Shown here: one piece after another, positions 1 through 6,642 of the stretch
Layout: each line of letters opens with the position of its first letter
How positions within the stretch are numbered: the first letter of the stretch is position 1
Source: JAHHTP01 sp964587555
GTDB taxonomy: Bacteria; Bacillota; Clostridia; Oscillospirales; Ruminococcaceae
Assembly: GCA_964587555.1 (NCBI GenBank)
Contig: CAZPLR010000033.1
Span: forward strand, 1-23,600
DNA length: 23,600 nt
Direction: 5' to 3'
Translations under genes and position numbers: made by a program
Notes under the pieces: model-generated
What the model saw: only the letters and a program-made list of their open reading frames with translations
What the model was told of the DNA's origin: nothing
The model's database searches: none

Positions 1-4
1 TTGG

Positions 5-973
5 TCAAGCTTTTTTCTCCGGGATCCGCGCCTTTATCCAGACAAGCACATCCTGCATGACCTCGTCGCGGTTGGTTTCGTTCAGCAGCTCGTGCCGCGC
101 GTTTGGGTAAAGCTTGATGGAAAGATCCTTAATCCCGGCGGCTTTCAGCCGCTCGTAGACCTCGGTTACACCCTTGCCATAGCTGCCGACCGGATCAGCG
201 TCCCCGGCAATCAAATAAAGCGGCGTATCCGGATTGACTCTTCCCGCCCAATCCTTGCGTGAAACGCGGCGCAGCAGACGTACCAAGTCCTCCATTGCGG
301 CGTTGGTGAAGGTAAAGGTACATTTTTCGTCAGCGTTGTAGGCGGCGACAACCGCCTCGTCGCGGCTGATCCAGTCATGGGCTGTCTTTGGATGCGCAAT
401 GCGCTTGTTGTAGCTGCCAAACATCAGCTTATCCACCGCTGCGCTGCGGTAATGGGAGCCTTTCAGCCGACGCACCAAACGAATGAATGCCAGCCCCAAG
501 CCGAACGGCTGTGCGGGACCCGCCGTGCCGCAGATCACCGCGCCCGCAACCGCCGGCCGGAATCTTGCCAGCAGATCGCGCAGCACAAAGGACCCCATAC
601 TGTGTCCAAGGTAGAAGTACGGGACATCCGGATAAAGCCGCATCATCTTTTTGGTCAGCCGGTAGGCGTCGGCGGCAAGCAGCTCACTGCCGCCCTTTTC
701 TCCAAAATAGCCCAATTCGTACTTATGCGAAACGCTTGCACCATGTCCAATGTGATCCGCGCCGCAGAGAACAATCCGATGCTGCGCCAAAAACGCCGCG
801 AACGGTTCATACCGTTCAATGTACTCACACATTCCATGGATTACCTGTACCACCGCAAGCGGCGGATTCGCTTTATTCACCCCGGCCGGAACATACAAAT
901 AGGATACAATGTCCAGCGCATGGTTGCCGCTTTGGAAGGTGGAAACTGTTTTCTGATATGGTTTCTGGTTCAA
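5..973 (-). CDS. Alpha/beta hydrolase, monoacylglycerol lipase-like (serine hydrolase)
   Basis: A 322-residue protein of the Hydrolase_4 (lysophospholipase/monoacylglycerol lipase) type. The nucleophile elbow GHSMG puts the catalytic serine at about residue 125. The acid is probably D260 in GDADPVG and the base H294 in NARHELLNE, so the triad is complete. The oxyanion region HGMCEYIERY (about residues 46-55) is typical of the family, and the stretch between about 150 and 215 would be the lid. No signal peptide or membrane segment is seen, so it is probably cytoplasmic and acts on small lipid or ester substrates; the exact substrate cannot be read from sequence. The start is a TTG, preceded at 7 nt by AGGAGGA. 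It follows aspS by 69 nt on the same strand and probably ends the hisS-aspS transcript, although two inverted repeats in the gap could reduce its expression. Its role next to two tRNA synthetases is not obvious. Confidence 0.85.
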   Translation of the reverse strand: MNQKPYQKTVSTFQSGNHALDIVSYLYVPAGVNKANPPLAVVQVIHGMCEYIERYEPFAAFLAQHRIVLCGADHIGHGASVSHKYELGYFGEKGGSELLAADAYRLTKKMMRLYPDVPYFYLGHSMGSFVLRDLLARFRPAVAGAVICGTAGPAQPFGLGLAFIRLVRRLKGSHYRSAAVDKLMFGSYNKRIAHPKTAHDWISRDEAVVAAYNADEKCTFTFTNAAMEDLVRLLRRVSRKDWAGRVNPDTPLYLIAGDADPVGSYGKGVTEVYERLKAAGIKDLSIKLYPNARHELLNETNRDEVMQDVLVWIKARIPEKKA

Positions 974-994
974 TCAATACTCCTCCTCTTGTTA

Positions 995-1035
995 TTTCCC
1001 GGGAAACATACTGCCATACATCGGCATGGCAGTAT
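995..1035 (-). repeat. Two adjacent inverted repeats between aspS and the hydrolase
   Basis: A perfect 10-bp inverted repeat (ATACTGCCAT / ATGGCAGTAT, 8-nt spacer, 1008-1035) lies beside a perfect 12-bp palindrome, TTTCCCGGGAAA (995-1006). As RNA on the minus strand they form stems right after the aspS stop codon. No T-run follows, so this is not a canonical terminator. It may be a processing or mRNA-stability element, or a weak attenuator. Confidence 0.5.
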
Positions 1036-1042
1036 CAATCGG

Positions 1043-2824
1043 TTATTCTGGAATGATGCTGATATGCAGTTCGTCAAGCTGCTGTTTGTCCACCCCGGCA
1101 GGGCAGTCGGTCATCAGCTCGCTCGCATTCTGCACCTTTGGGAAGGCAAGCACATCGCGGATATTGTCCTTGCCCAGCATCACCATGACAAGACGGTCTA
1201 AGCCGTACGCCATGCCTCCATGCGGCGGCGCGCCATAGGAAAACGCATGAATGAGGAAGCCAAACCGCTCCTCGGCAGCCTCCTTCGTATAACCAAGCGC
1301 CGCAAACATCCGCTCTTGAATCTCCGGATCGTTGATACGGATCGAACCGCCGCCGATCTCGTTGCCGTTTAAAACAATGTCGTACGCCTTGGCATAGCAA
1401 TGCTCCGGATCGGTCAGCAGCTTATCGACGTCCGCGTCCTTGACCATGGTAAACGGATGATGCTTCGCGCTCCAGCGCTCATTCTCCTCGTCATACTCAA
1501 ACAGCGGGAAGTCCGTTACCCAGAGGAAATGGAACACATTCTGCGGGATTAGGTCAAACTCCCTTGCCAGATAGCAGCGCAGCTGCCCCAAGCTTTCGCA
1601 GACAATATCGTTTCTCGCGTCGGCGACGATCAGGATCACGTCTCCGGTCTTGGCGTCCAGCCTTTCTCTGACCGCACGGATCTCCTCCGCAGTGAGGAAT
1701 TTTTCATAACTGGAGGAAACGCCGTCCTCGGTCATACGGGTAAACGCAAGCCCCTTGGCGCGATAGGTTTTCACCACGTCGGCAAGCTTATCGATCTTCT
1801 TGCGCGGCAGCTTGGACGCAAGCCCCTTAGCGTTGATCGCACGCACGCTTCCGCCGGCAGAAAGCGCGCCGGAGAACACCTGGAACCCGCTGTCCTTCAG
1901 CACGTCGCTGAGGTCGACCAGTTCCAGCCCGAAGCGCGTGTCCGGCTTATCTGAGCCGTAGCGCGCCATCGCCTCGTTATACGGCATCCGCACAAACGGC
2001 GTTTGAATATCCACGTTCAGCACGCGCTTAAACAGATACTTGAGAAAGCCCTCGTTGACCGCCATCACGTCGTCCTCGTCCACAAAACTCATCTCTAAGT
2101 CGATCTGTGTAAATTCCGGCTGACGGTCGGCGCGCAGATCCTCGTCTCTAAAACAGCGGGCAATCTGCATATAGCGGTCAAACCCAGACAGCATCAGAAG
2201 CTGCTTATACTGCTGCGGCGACTGCGGCAGCGCGTAAAAACTGCCCGGATGCACGCGCGACGGCACAAGGTAGTCCCTTGCCCCTTCCGGCGTAGATTTG
2301 ATGAGGATCGGCGTTTCGATCTCCAAAAAACCGTTTTCATCATAGTAATCTCTGGCGGCTTTGACAATCTGGTGCCGAAAACGCAGCGTCTGCTGCATCT
2401 CATTACGGCGCAGATCCAGATAGCGATATTTCAAGCGCAGATCCTCTTTCACATCGGTGTTGTCGGTGATAGGAAACGGCGGCGTCTGCGCTGCCGAAAG
2501 AAGCTTCAGCTCCTCCACATAGACCTCGATTTCTCCGGTTGCGATCTCAGGATTGACGCTTTCCCGTTTAACGACCGTTCCTTTTGCCATCAGCACATAT
2601 TCCGCGCGCACCGATTGCGCTTTGGAAAATACTGTGCGGTCGGTTCGCTCGTCAAACGAAAGCTGTACGATGCCGCTGCGGTCGCGCAGGTCGATGAACA
2701 CCAGCGCGCCCTTATCCCGCGTTTTTTGTGCCCAGCCCGCAACAACGACGGTCTGTCCGATTTCCTTCGTGCTTAGCGTCCCACAGTAGTGGGTACGCTT
2801 CATTCCATTCATTTTGTCTGCCAT
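1043..2824 (-). CDS. aspS: Aspartate--tRNA ligase
   Basis: Class IIb aminoacyl-tRNA synthetase that activates aspartate with ATP and charges tRNA-Asp in the cytoplasm. It has 593 residues, the usual length for bacterial AspRS. In order: an N-terminal OB-fold anticodon domain (about 10-110), class II motif 1 (FLEIETPILIKSTPEGARDY), motif 2 (FRDEDLRADRQPEFTQID), the bacterial GAD insertion (about 290-410) and motif 3 (GMAYGLDRLVMVMLG) near the C-terminus. The ATG at 2824 is preceded by GGGAGGAAA. ATG codons 5 and 8 are alternatives, but the first has the best spacing. It lies 48 nt after hisS, the standard Firmicute hisS-aspS pair, under the upstream T-box. In the OB-fold the RDxG motif reads RDKG (K38), whereas I recall Leu in tRNA-Asp-specific and His in non-discriminating enzymes, so discrimination against tRNA-Asn cannot be judged from this residue. 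Confidence 0.97.
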   Translation of the reverse strand: MADKMNGMKRTHYCGTLSTKEIGQTVVVAGWAQKTRDKGALVFIDLRDRSGIVQLSFDERTDRTVFSKAQSVRAEYVLMAKGTVVKRESVNPEIATGEIEVYVEELKLLSAAQTPPFPITDNTDVKEDLRLKYRYLDLRRNEMQQTLRFRHQIVKAARDYYDENGFLEIETPILIKSTPEGARDYLVPSRVHPGSFYALPQSPQQYKQLLMLSGFDRYMQIARCFRDEDLRADRQPEFTQIDLEMSFVDEDDVMAVNEGFLKYLFKRVLNVDIQTPFVRMPYNEAMARYGSDKPDTRFGLELVDLSDVLKDSGFQVFSGALSAGGSVRAINAKGLASKLPRKKIDKLADVVKTYRAKGLAFTRMTEDGVSSSYEKFLTAEEIRAVRERLDAKTGDVILIVADARNDIVCESLGQLRCYLAREFDLIPQNVFHFLWVTDFPLFEYDEENERWSAKHHPFTMVKDADVDKLLTDPEHCYAKAYDIVLNGNEIGGGSIRINDPEIQERMFAALGYTKEAAEERFGFLIHAFSYGAPPHGGMAYGLDRLVMVMLGKDNIRDVLAFPKVQNASELMTDCPAGVDKQQLDELHISIIPE

Positions 2825-2872
2825 AAATGGATTTCCTCCCTTTTTTTGAAAACGTTTTGCTTTCAGCTCATG

Positions 2873-4162
2873 TTATTCGCCAAAGCCGCTAAGCTTTGAT
2901 GCAATGCTCGCAGCAGAGATATATTCGGTCAGCTTGTCCAAGCGAATGCTCTCGCTCTTTCCGGTCGCCATCTCCTTCACATCCACAGCGCCCTGCGCAA
3001 GCTCGTTATCTCCCAAAACCAGCGAATACCGCGCGCCGATCTTGTTCGCGTACTTCATCTGCGCCTTTACGCTGCGCCCGACGATATCGCATTCCGCCCA
3101 AAGCCCCTCCTTGCGCATAAGCTGCGTCAGCCTCTGCGCCTGCAAGGACGCCTCCTCACCGATGCTGCAAAGATAAACGTCGCATTCAGCGTCTCCCGGC
3201 AGCGTAATGCCTGCCTTCTCCAACGCCAGCAAAAGCCGCTCCAGACCAATGGCAAAGCCCATGCCCGTCACCTTCGGCCCGCCAAGCTCCTCGGACAACC
3301 CGTCGTACCTGCCGCCGCCGCAGACCGTCAGCCCTACGCTGTCGGAAATAAATTCAAACACCGTTTTGGTGTAGTAGTCCAACCCTCTGACAATCCCCGG
3401 ATCGATCTCATACGGAATGCCAACCGCATGCAGGCGCCGCTGCACGCTCTCAAAATGCTCGCTGCAATCCGCGCAGATATAATCTAAGATTTTCGGCGCG
3501 TCTTTGGCGATCCCCTTGCAGATCTCGCTCTTACAGTCTAAAATTCGCATCGGATTTTTCTCTAATCTGTCCTTACAGGTATCGCACAGACAATCCCGAT
3601 ACTGCCCAAAATACGTCCTCAGCGCGTCGGTATAATCCGCGCGGCAGGTCTTGCAGCCGATGGAATTGATCGAAAGCTTGATATCGTCTAATCCAAGTCT
3701 GGTGAAGATATCGTTTGCAAGCGCAATCGCTTCCACGTCGCAGCCGGCCCCCGGCGCACCCAAGCATTCGATGCCGAACTGATGAAATTCCCGGAATCTG
3801 CCTGCCTGCGGCTTATCATAGCGAAAGCCCGGCGTGATATAGCAAGCCTTGAACGGCAGCGCATCATTGATCTGCCCGGATTCCACCGCGGCACGGACAA
3901 CCCCCGCCGTTCCCTCCGGCTTTAAGGTGATCGAACGCCCGCCCTTATCCGTAAAGGTGTACATCTCCTTTTGCACTACGTCAGAGGTGTCGCCCGACGT
4001 GCGGGAAAACAGCTCTGTTGCCTCAAAGGTGGGCGTGCGCACCTCGCGGTAGCCGTAATTTTTGGCGGTTTCCTTCAGCAGTCTCTCCACAAACGCCCAG
4101 CGATAGCTTTCGTTCTGCATTACGTCGAACGTCCCTTTCTGCGCAGTAATCTTTAACTTCAT
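2873..4162 (-). CDS. hisS: Histidine--tRNA ligase
   Basis: Class IIa synthetase that charges tRNA-His; 429 residues, normal length. Visible motifs: motif 2 (REFHQFGIECLGA), the HisRS signatures GLDYYTKTVFEF and CGGGRYDGL, and motif 3 (GMGFAIGLERLLLAL), followed by the C-terminal anticodon-binding alpha/beta domain (about 330-425). A cysteine-rich insertion (CKTC, CLCDTC, CKSEIC, CADC; roughly 180-245) is present; I believe such insertions occur in clostridial HisRS. I chose the ATG at 4162 (MKLKITAQKG) because AAAGGAGG lies 8 nt upstream. The in-frame start nine codons earlier would sit on top of that ribosome binding site. It is the first gene of the hisS-aspS-hydrolase operon and is preceded by a complete T-box leader with its own terminator, so it should be transcribed only when the sensed tRNA is uncharged. 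Confidence 0.97.
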   Translation of the reverse strand: MKLKITAQKGTFDVMQNESYRWAFVERLLKETAKNYGYREVRTPTFEATELFSRTSGDTSDVVQKEMYTFTDKGGRSITLKPEGTAGVVRAAVESGQINDALPFKACYITPGFRYDKPQAGRFREFHQFGIECLGAPGAGCDVEAIALANDIFTRLGLDDIKLSINSIGCKTCRADYTDALRTYFGQYRDCLCDTCKDRLEKNPMRILDCKSEICKGIAKDAPKILDYICADCSEHFESVQRRLHAVGIPYEIDPGIVRGLDYYTKTVFEFISDSVGLTVCGGGRYDGLSEELGGPKVTGMGFAIGLERLLLALEKAGITLPGDAECDVYLCSIGEEASLQAQRLTQLMRKEGLWAECDIVGRSVKAQMKYANKIGARYSLVLGDNELAQGAVDVKEMATGKSESIRLDKLTEYISAASIASKLSGFGE

Positions 4163-4216
4163 AGTTCCTTCCTCCTTTATCCTGCCCAAATGGGCTTTTT
4201 CTTTCTGATTGTCCCC

Positions 4217-4240
4217 GTTTGAAGGAGTATTCCCTCAAAC
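4217..4240 (-). repeat. Hairpin between the T-box terminator and hisS
   Basis: GTTTGAGGGA and TCCTTCAAAC form a 10-bp imperfect inverted repeat (one wobble) around a 4-nt loop, directly downstream of the T-box terminator on the minus strand. No T-run follows it. It probably folds in the read-through mRNA leader; its function is unknown. Confidence 0.4.
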
Positions 4241-4247
4241 CTGCAAA

Positions 4248-4292
4248 AAATAAAACGCCTCCCATCCCTCCAAAACAAGGGACGAGAGGCGC
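4248..4292 (-). terminator. Rho-independent terminator of the T-box leader
   Basis: On the minus strand the stem CGCCTC-tcg-TCCCT pairs with AGGGA-tgg-GAGGCG across a short loop, and is followed by TTTTATTTTTT. It overlaps the region that would pair with the T-box in the antiterminator form, so it is the OFF state of the riboswitch. Confidence 0.9.
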
Positions 4293-4480
4293 GTTTGCCT
4301 TCGTGGTGCCACCCTTATGCAAGCCTTCTGCCAAAGGGCAGCAAAGCTCCTCATTGCTCATTCAGTTTGCGGCTCCGCAATGTCCTTCAGCACGCCTTTT
4401 TTGCAGGACACTCCCAGCAGGAAAACCCTGTGTCCATTCTCTGTCAAACGGTGTGCGCCTACTGCTTTGCATCATCGCCG
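4248..4480 (-). promoter_or_regulatory. T-box riboswitch (tRNA-Asp type) upstream of hisS-aspS
   Basis: The 14-nt T-box core AGGGTGGCACCACG is at 4315-4302. Stem I runs from CGGC at 4480 to GCCG at 4370. It has a GATGAT/GGA internal loop like the conserved kink-turn, a GCAA/TTGC helix, and a specifier loop with AGTA on the 5' side and TGAAGGACA on the 3' side. The likely specifier codon is GAC (Asp, 4384-4382), followed by the usual purine. The acceptor-pairing bulge is TGGC (4311-4308), which complements GCCA, i.e. discriminator base G73 as in tRNA-Asp. tRNA-His has C73 and would need TGGG. The antiterminator/terminator switch follows immediately. Known role of the family: uncharged tRNA stabilises the antiterminator and lets transcription proceed. 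The leader begins only 11 nt after the mgsA stop codon. Confidence 0.93.
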
Positions 4481-4491
4481 GAAAGCGGCTT

Positions 4492-4893
4492 TTATCGTCT
4501 TGCGACGATCATGCGCCAGTCAAGGTCGCCGCGCTCCAAGCTATGGATCAGCGCCTCGGCAGTCGCAACGTTGGTCGCAACCGGGATATTATGAACATCG
4601 CACAGGCGCAGCAATGCGCTCTCATTCGGTTCGTACTCCTTTTTGGTTAGCGGATCACGGAAAAATAACAGCAAGTCAACCTCGTTGCAGGCGATCTTCG
4701 CCGCAATCTGCTGCTCGCCGCCGTGGTTGCCGCTTAAAAACCGCTGGATACTTAAGCCGGTCGCTTCCGAAACAAGCTTTCCTGTCGTTCCGGTTGCGCA
4801 CAGCGTGTGCTTTGAAAACACGCCGCAGTAAGCGATACAAAACTGTACCATCAGCTCTTTCTTTGCATCGTGTGCTATCAGTGCTATATTCAT
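4492..4893 (-). CDS. mgsA: Methylglyoxal synthase-like protein with altered catalytic residues
   Basis: A 133-residue single-domain protein of the MGS fold. Methylglyoxal synthase converts dihydroxyacetone phosphate to methylglyoxal and phosphate. It starts MNIALIAHD, equivalent to E. coli IALVAHD with H19/D20, and keeps the phosphate loop ATGTTG and the DPLT and VATNVATAE motifs. Compared with the E. coli sequence as I remember it, D71 is Glu here (GGEQQ instead of GGDQQ), H98 is Tyr and D101 is Asn (YEPN instead of HxPD). Activity is therefore uncertain: it may be a divergent enzyme or an MGS-fold protein with another role. The ATG at 4893 follows GGGAGGAT at good spacing. A strong promoter lies about 150 nt upstream. 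No terminator separates it from the T-box leader that begins 11 nt downstream. Confidence 0.85.
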   Translation of the reverse strand: MNIALIAHDAKKELMVQFCIAYCGVFSKHTLCATGTTGKLVSEATGLSIQRFLSGNHGGEQQIAAKIACNEVDLLLFFRDPLTKKEYEPNESALLRLCDVHNIPVATNVATAEALIHSLERGDLDWRMIVARR

Positions 4894-5043
4894 ATGAAAT
4901 CCTCCCTTGCCCGAGACCAGCCTGCCGCGGGACATCCTTTTTACTTTGCTTTTATCCAAACGCTGTCTGTCAAAGCTTTTCCGCAGAGCAAATCCCTCTG
5001 CGCTGTCTCACTCTCAATTTGCCTTTGCTATAGTCATATATTT

Positions 5044-5072
5044 ATTATCCTATTTTTTTCTGAATTTGTCAA
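5044..5072 (-). promoter_or_regulatory. Sigma-70/SigA promoter for mgsA
   Basis: On the minus strand TTGACA (5072-5067), 17-nt spacer, GATAAT (5049-5044). It fits the consensus closely and points at mgsA, leaving a leader of about 145 nt that contains the hairpin CGCAGAG-N7-CTCTGCG. It is the only strong promoter seen upstream of the mgsA-hisS-aspS group. The rest of the 270-nt gap between mgsA and the membrane acyltransferase is AT-rich and shows no clear terminator for the latter. Confidence 0.75.
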
Positions 5073-5163
5073 GGGTTTTACCAACTTTTTTCTTTTGCGG
5101 CAGGGCAAAAATAAGATTCTCATTTTTGTGCAGATTATATAAGTTATACCGCCGCAGTTTATC

Positions 5164-5934
5164 TCACCCGCCGATTCCCAAGCACTCCAAAAGCCAGAAT
5201 ACCGCGTAATAAACCGGCTGATGAAGCAGATACAAAAGCATCGTATGCCGCCCGATCAGCGCAAGCGGCTTACACCGCTCGCGATAGGCCCAATCGGGAA
5301 GCCTTTTGACCGTATCTCCGAGCATTGCGCCGCAGAAAAATAAAAGCGTCCATGGCAGCAGCGGGTAATAATTGGTGGAAACAAACCCCTCCCCCGGCAA
5401 GCCGAGCCAGAATAAAAACGACGTCCGATAAAGCGCGCGCGGCACTGGGATAAGCTGCACCCGGTAGATTCCAAGCGCGCCGTGGCTTAACGGGAAAAAC
5501 AGCAGAAAAGCGCAGAAGAACAGCGGCGCAAGATACGGTCTGTCCCTCTTAAAAAGCGGCTGAAAAAGCCCATAAAGCAGCATCGACATACCGAACATAT
5601 GCAGGACGCCAAAGCGGATATATGCCGACGGGTTTATCCAATAGGTCACAAGGCTCACACAGGCTGCTGCGGCAAGGCAGATCAAGCCGCGCTTTCGGTT
5701 ATTTTTCGAAAACCGGCAGCAAACGCCGGAGATCAGCACCAGCATCATCACCATACAGTCGCGGACAACATCCATCCAATCCGCGTGAATAAAGCCGCAG
5801 ATGCCGTAAAAATCCTCCAGGTCGTAGATCAGATGATACCACATGACAAAGATGATCCCGATCCCGCGCAATAGATCCAGCAGCACCAATCTTTTCCCGG
5901 ATGTATGGCTGTCGGCAGCAGGCAGCGTCCGCAT
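5164..5934 (-). CDS. Multi-pass membrane acyltransferase, DUF1624 / HGSNAT-catalytic-like
   Basis: A 256-residue integral membrane protein with about seven hydrophobic segments. The N-terminal motif LDLLRGIGIIFVMWYH (D20, R23, H34) matches the D-x2-R-G...H signature of the heparan-alpha-glucosaminide N-acetyltransferase catalytic domain / DUF1624 group. Members are thought to carry acyl groups across the membrane to sugars or envelope polymers; the substrate here is unknown. The C-terminal part has another conserved-looking pair (GRHTMLLYLLHQPVY). I prefer the ATG at 5934 because AGAAGG lies 5 nt upstream. In-frame ATGs at 5955 and 5982 would add up to 16 residues but lack a well-spaced ribosome binding site. 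The gene stands alone on the minus strand, divergent from zapA, sharing an AT-rich promoter region with it. Confidence 0.8.
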   Translation of the reverse strand: MRTLPAADSHTSGKRLVLLDLLRGIGIIFVMWYHLIYDLEDFYGICGFIHADWMDVVRDCMVMMLVLISGVCCRFSKNNRKRGLICLAAAACVSLVTYWINPSAYIRFGVLHMFGMSMLLYGLFQPLFKRDRPYLAPLFFCAFLLFFPLSHGALGIYRVQLIPVPRALYRTSFLFWLGLPGEGFVSTNYYPLLPWTLLFFCGAMLGDTVKRLPDWAYRERCKPLALIGRHTMLLYLLHQPVYYAVFWLLECLGIGG

Positions 5935-6002
5935 TTTATCCTTCTCCCTTCCCATTGGGAATTTTTGTTTCCAAAAATTCATATCTTTCCAAGCAGAAAC
6001 GA

Positions 6003-6031
6003 TTGCAAAAAGTTTTGCTTCATATTATAAT
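6003..6031 (+). promoter_or_regulatory. Candidate promoter for zapA
   Basis: TTGCAA (6003-6008), 17-nt spacer, TATAAT (6026-6031), on the plus strand. The -35 matches consensus at only four of six bases. The -10 hexamer lies in the first 18-bp repeat unit; a second identical TATAAT follows at 6044-6049 without a matched -35. Confidence 0.5.
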
Positions 6032-6060
6032 ATGATTATACTTTATAATATGATTATACT
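6025..6060. repeat. Two perfect tandem copies of an 18-bp AT-rich unit
   Basis: The unit TTATAATATGATTATACT occurs at 6025-6042 and again at 6043-6060 with no mismatch. Each copy holds TATAAT on the plus strand and TATAAT on the minus strand (within GATTATACT). The duplication therefore doubles a two-way -10 region between the divergent acyltransferase and zapA genes. Confidence 0.9.
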
Positions 6061-6081
6061 GAATCACGCACGAAAAGTAAA
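6053..6081 (-). promoter_or_regulatory. Candidate promoter for the DUF1624-like membrane gene
   Basis: On the minus strand TTTACT (6081-6076), 17-nt spacer, TATAAT (6058-6053). It drives away from zapA and would give a leader of about 110 nt before the ATG at 5934. Its -10 lies in the second 18-bp repeat unit. Confidence 0.55.
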
Positions 6082-6228
6082 GACATGGCGGCAAAAAAAC
6101 GCAAACGGCACCCTGCCCGCCGCAGAAGGATTGGCCGGTATAGCGAGCGCCGCCGCGCAAGCCTCCGGCAGCCATATTCTTTGATGATGTCCAAAACAAA
6201 CCGTTATTTACAGAAAAGGAAACCTGCT

Positions 6229-6642
6229 ATGTCGTATAAAACCACCGCCGTCAGAATCCAAGGACGGCTTTATTACATCAGCGCCGACCAGTCAGAGGAC
6301 GAAACGCATCTGCAAAACATTGCCGCTGCGTTAAACGCCCTAATTGCCGACGCGGTTCAAAGCGCGCCGAAGCTGCCGTTTTCCGAGCATCTAATCTTAG
6401 TCGGCTTGGAGCAGCAGGACAAGCTTTTCCATCTGCAAGAGGAGCTTGACTCCCTACAGAAAGAAAACGCCGCGCTTGCGGACAAGCTTGCGCACTATCC
6501 GCTCGGCGAAGCATTAGGATGTATTTCCGACTACCGCGAAACCATCGCGCTGCTCAACCATCGCTGCGACGCGCTGCAAAGAGAAAACGACGCGCTGCAA
6601 AGACAGCTTGTACAGAATGGAAAGCAAAATGTCGAAAATTGA
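6229..6642 (+). CDS. zapA: Cell division protein ZapA-like
   Basis: A 137-residue protein with the ZapA pattern. A short N-terminal beta/alpha head (TTAVRIQGRLYYISADQSED, then a helix with LNALIADAV) binds FtsZ in characterised members. A long C-terminal heptad-rich coiled coil runs from about residue 60 to 132 (HLQEELDSLQKENAAL, HRCDALQRENDALQRQL). ZapA dimers or tetramers crosslink FtsZ protofilaments at the division ring. The ATG at 6229 has AAAGGA 8 nt upstream, and its N-terminus aligns with the family start. The reading frame stays open for 48 more codons upstream to an ATG at 6085, encoding a very Arg/Lys-rich stretch with no ribosome binding site, which I consider non-coding leader. 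The last 14 nt overlap the U32 gene, indicating translational coupling. Confidence 0.85.
   Translation: MSYKTTAVRIQGRLYYISADQSEDETHLQNIAAALNALIADAVQSAPKLPFSEHLILVGLEQQDKLFHLQEELDSLQKENAALADKLAHYPLGEALGCISDYRETIALLNHRCDALQRENDALQRQLVQNGKQNVEN

Noticed and set aside
377..1201. Long plus-strand open frame (274 codons) opposite the hydrolase
   Set aside because: It is antisense to a gene with a complete catalytic triad and family motifs, lacks domain-like composition, and is a GC-bias shadow.
4184..4200. GCCCAAATGGGC followed by TTTTT as a plus-strand terminator
   Set aside because: The stem is only 4-5 bp, there is no plus-strand gene to terminate, and it lies just upstream of the hisS ribosome binding site on the other strand.
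4492..4560. TTGACT ... GATAAA at the end of mgsA as the T-box promoter
   Set aside because: The spacing is 21 nt, outside the normal range, so it is not listed as a feature, though a transcription start there is not excluded.
4219..5033. Plus-strand open frames across the T-box and mgsA
   Set aside because: They run antisense to the T-box elements and mgsA, and their translations are low-complexity Arg/Ser/Pro-rich without motifs.
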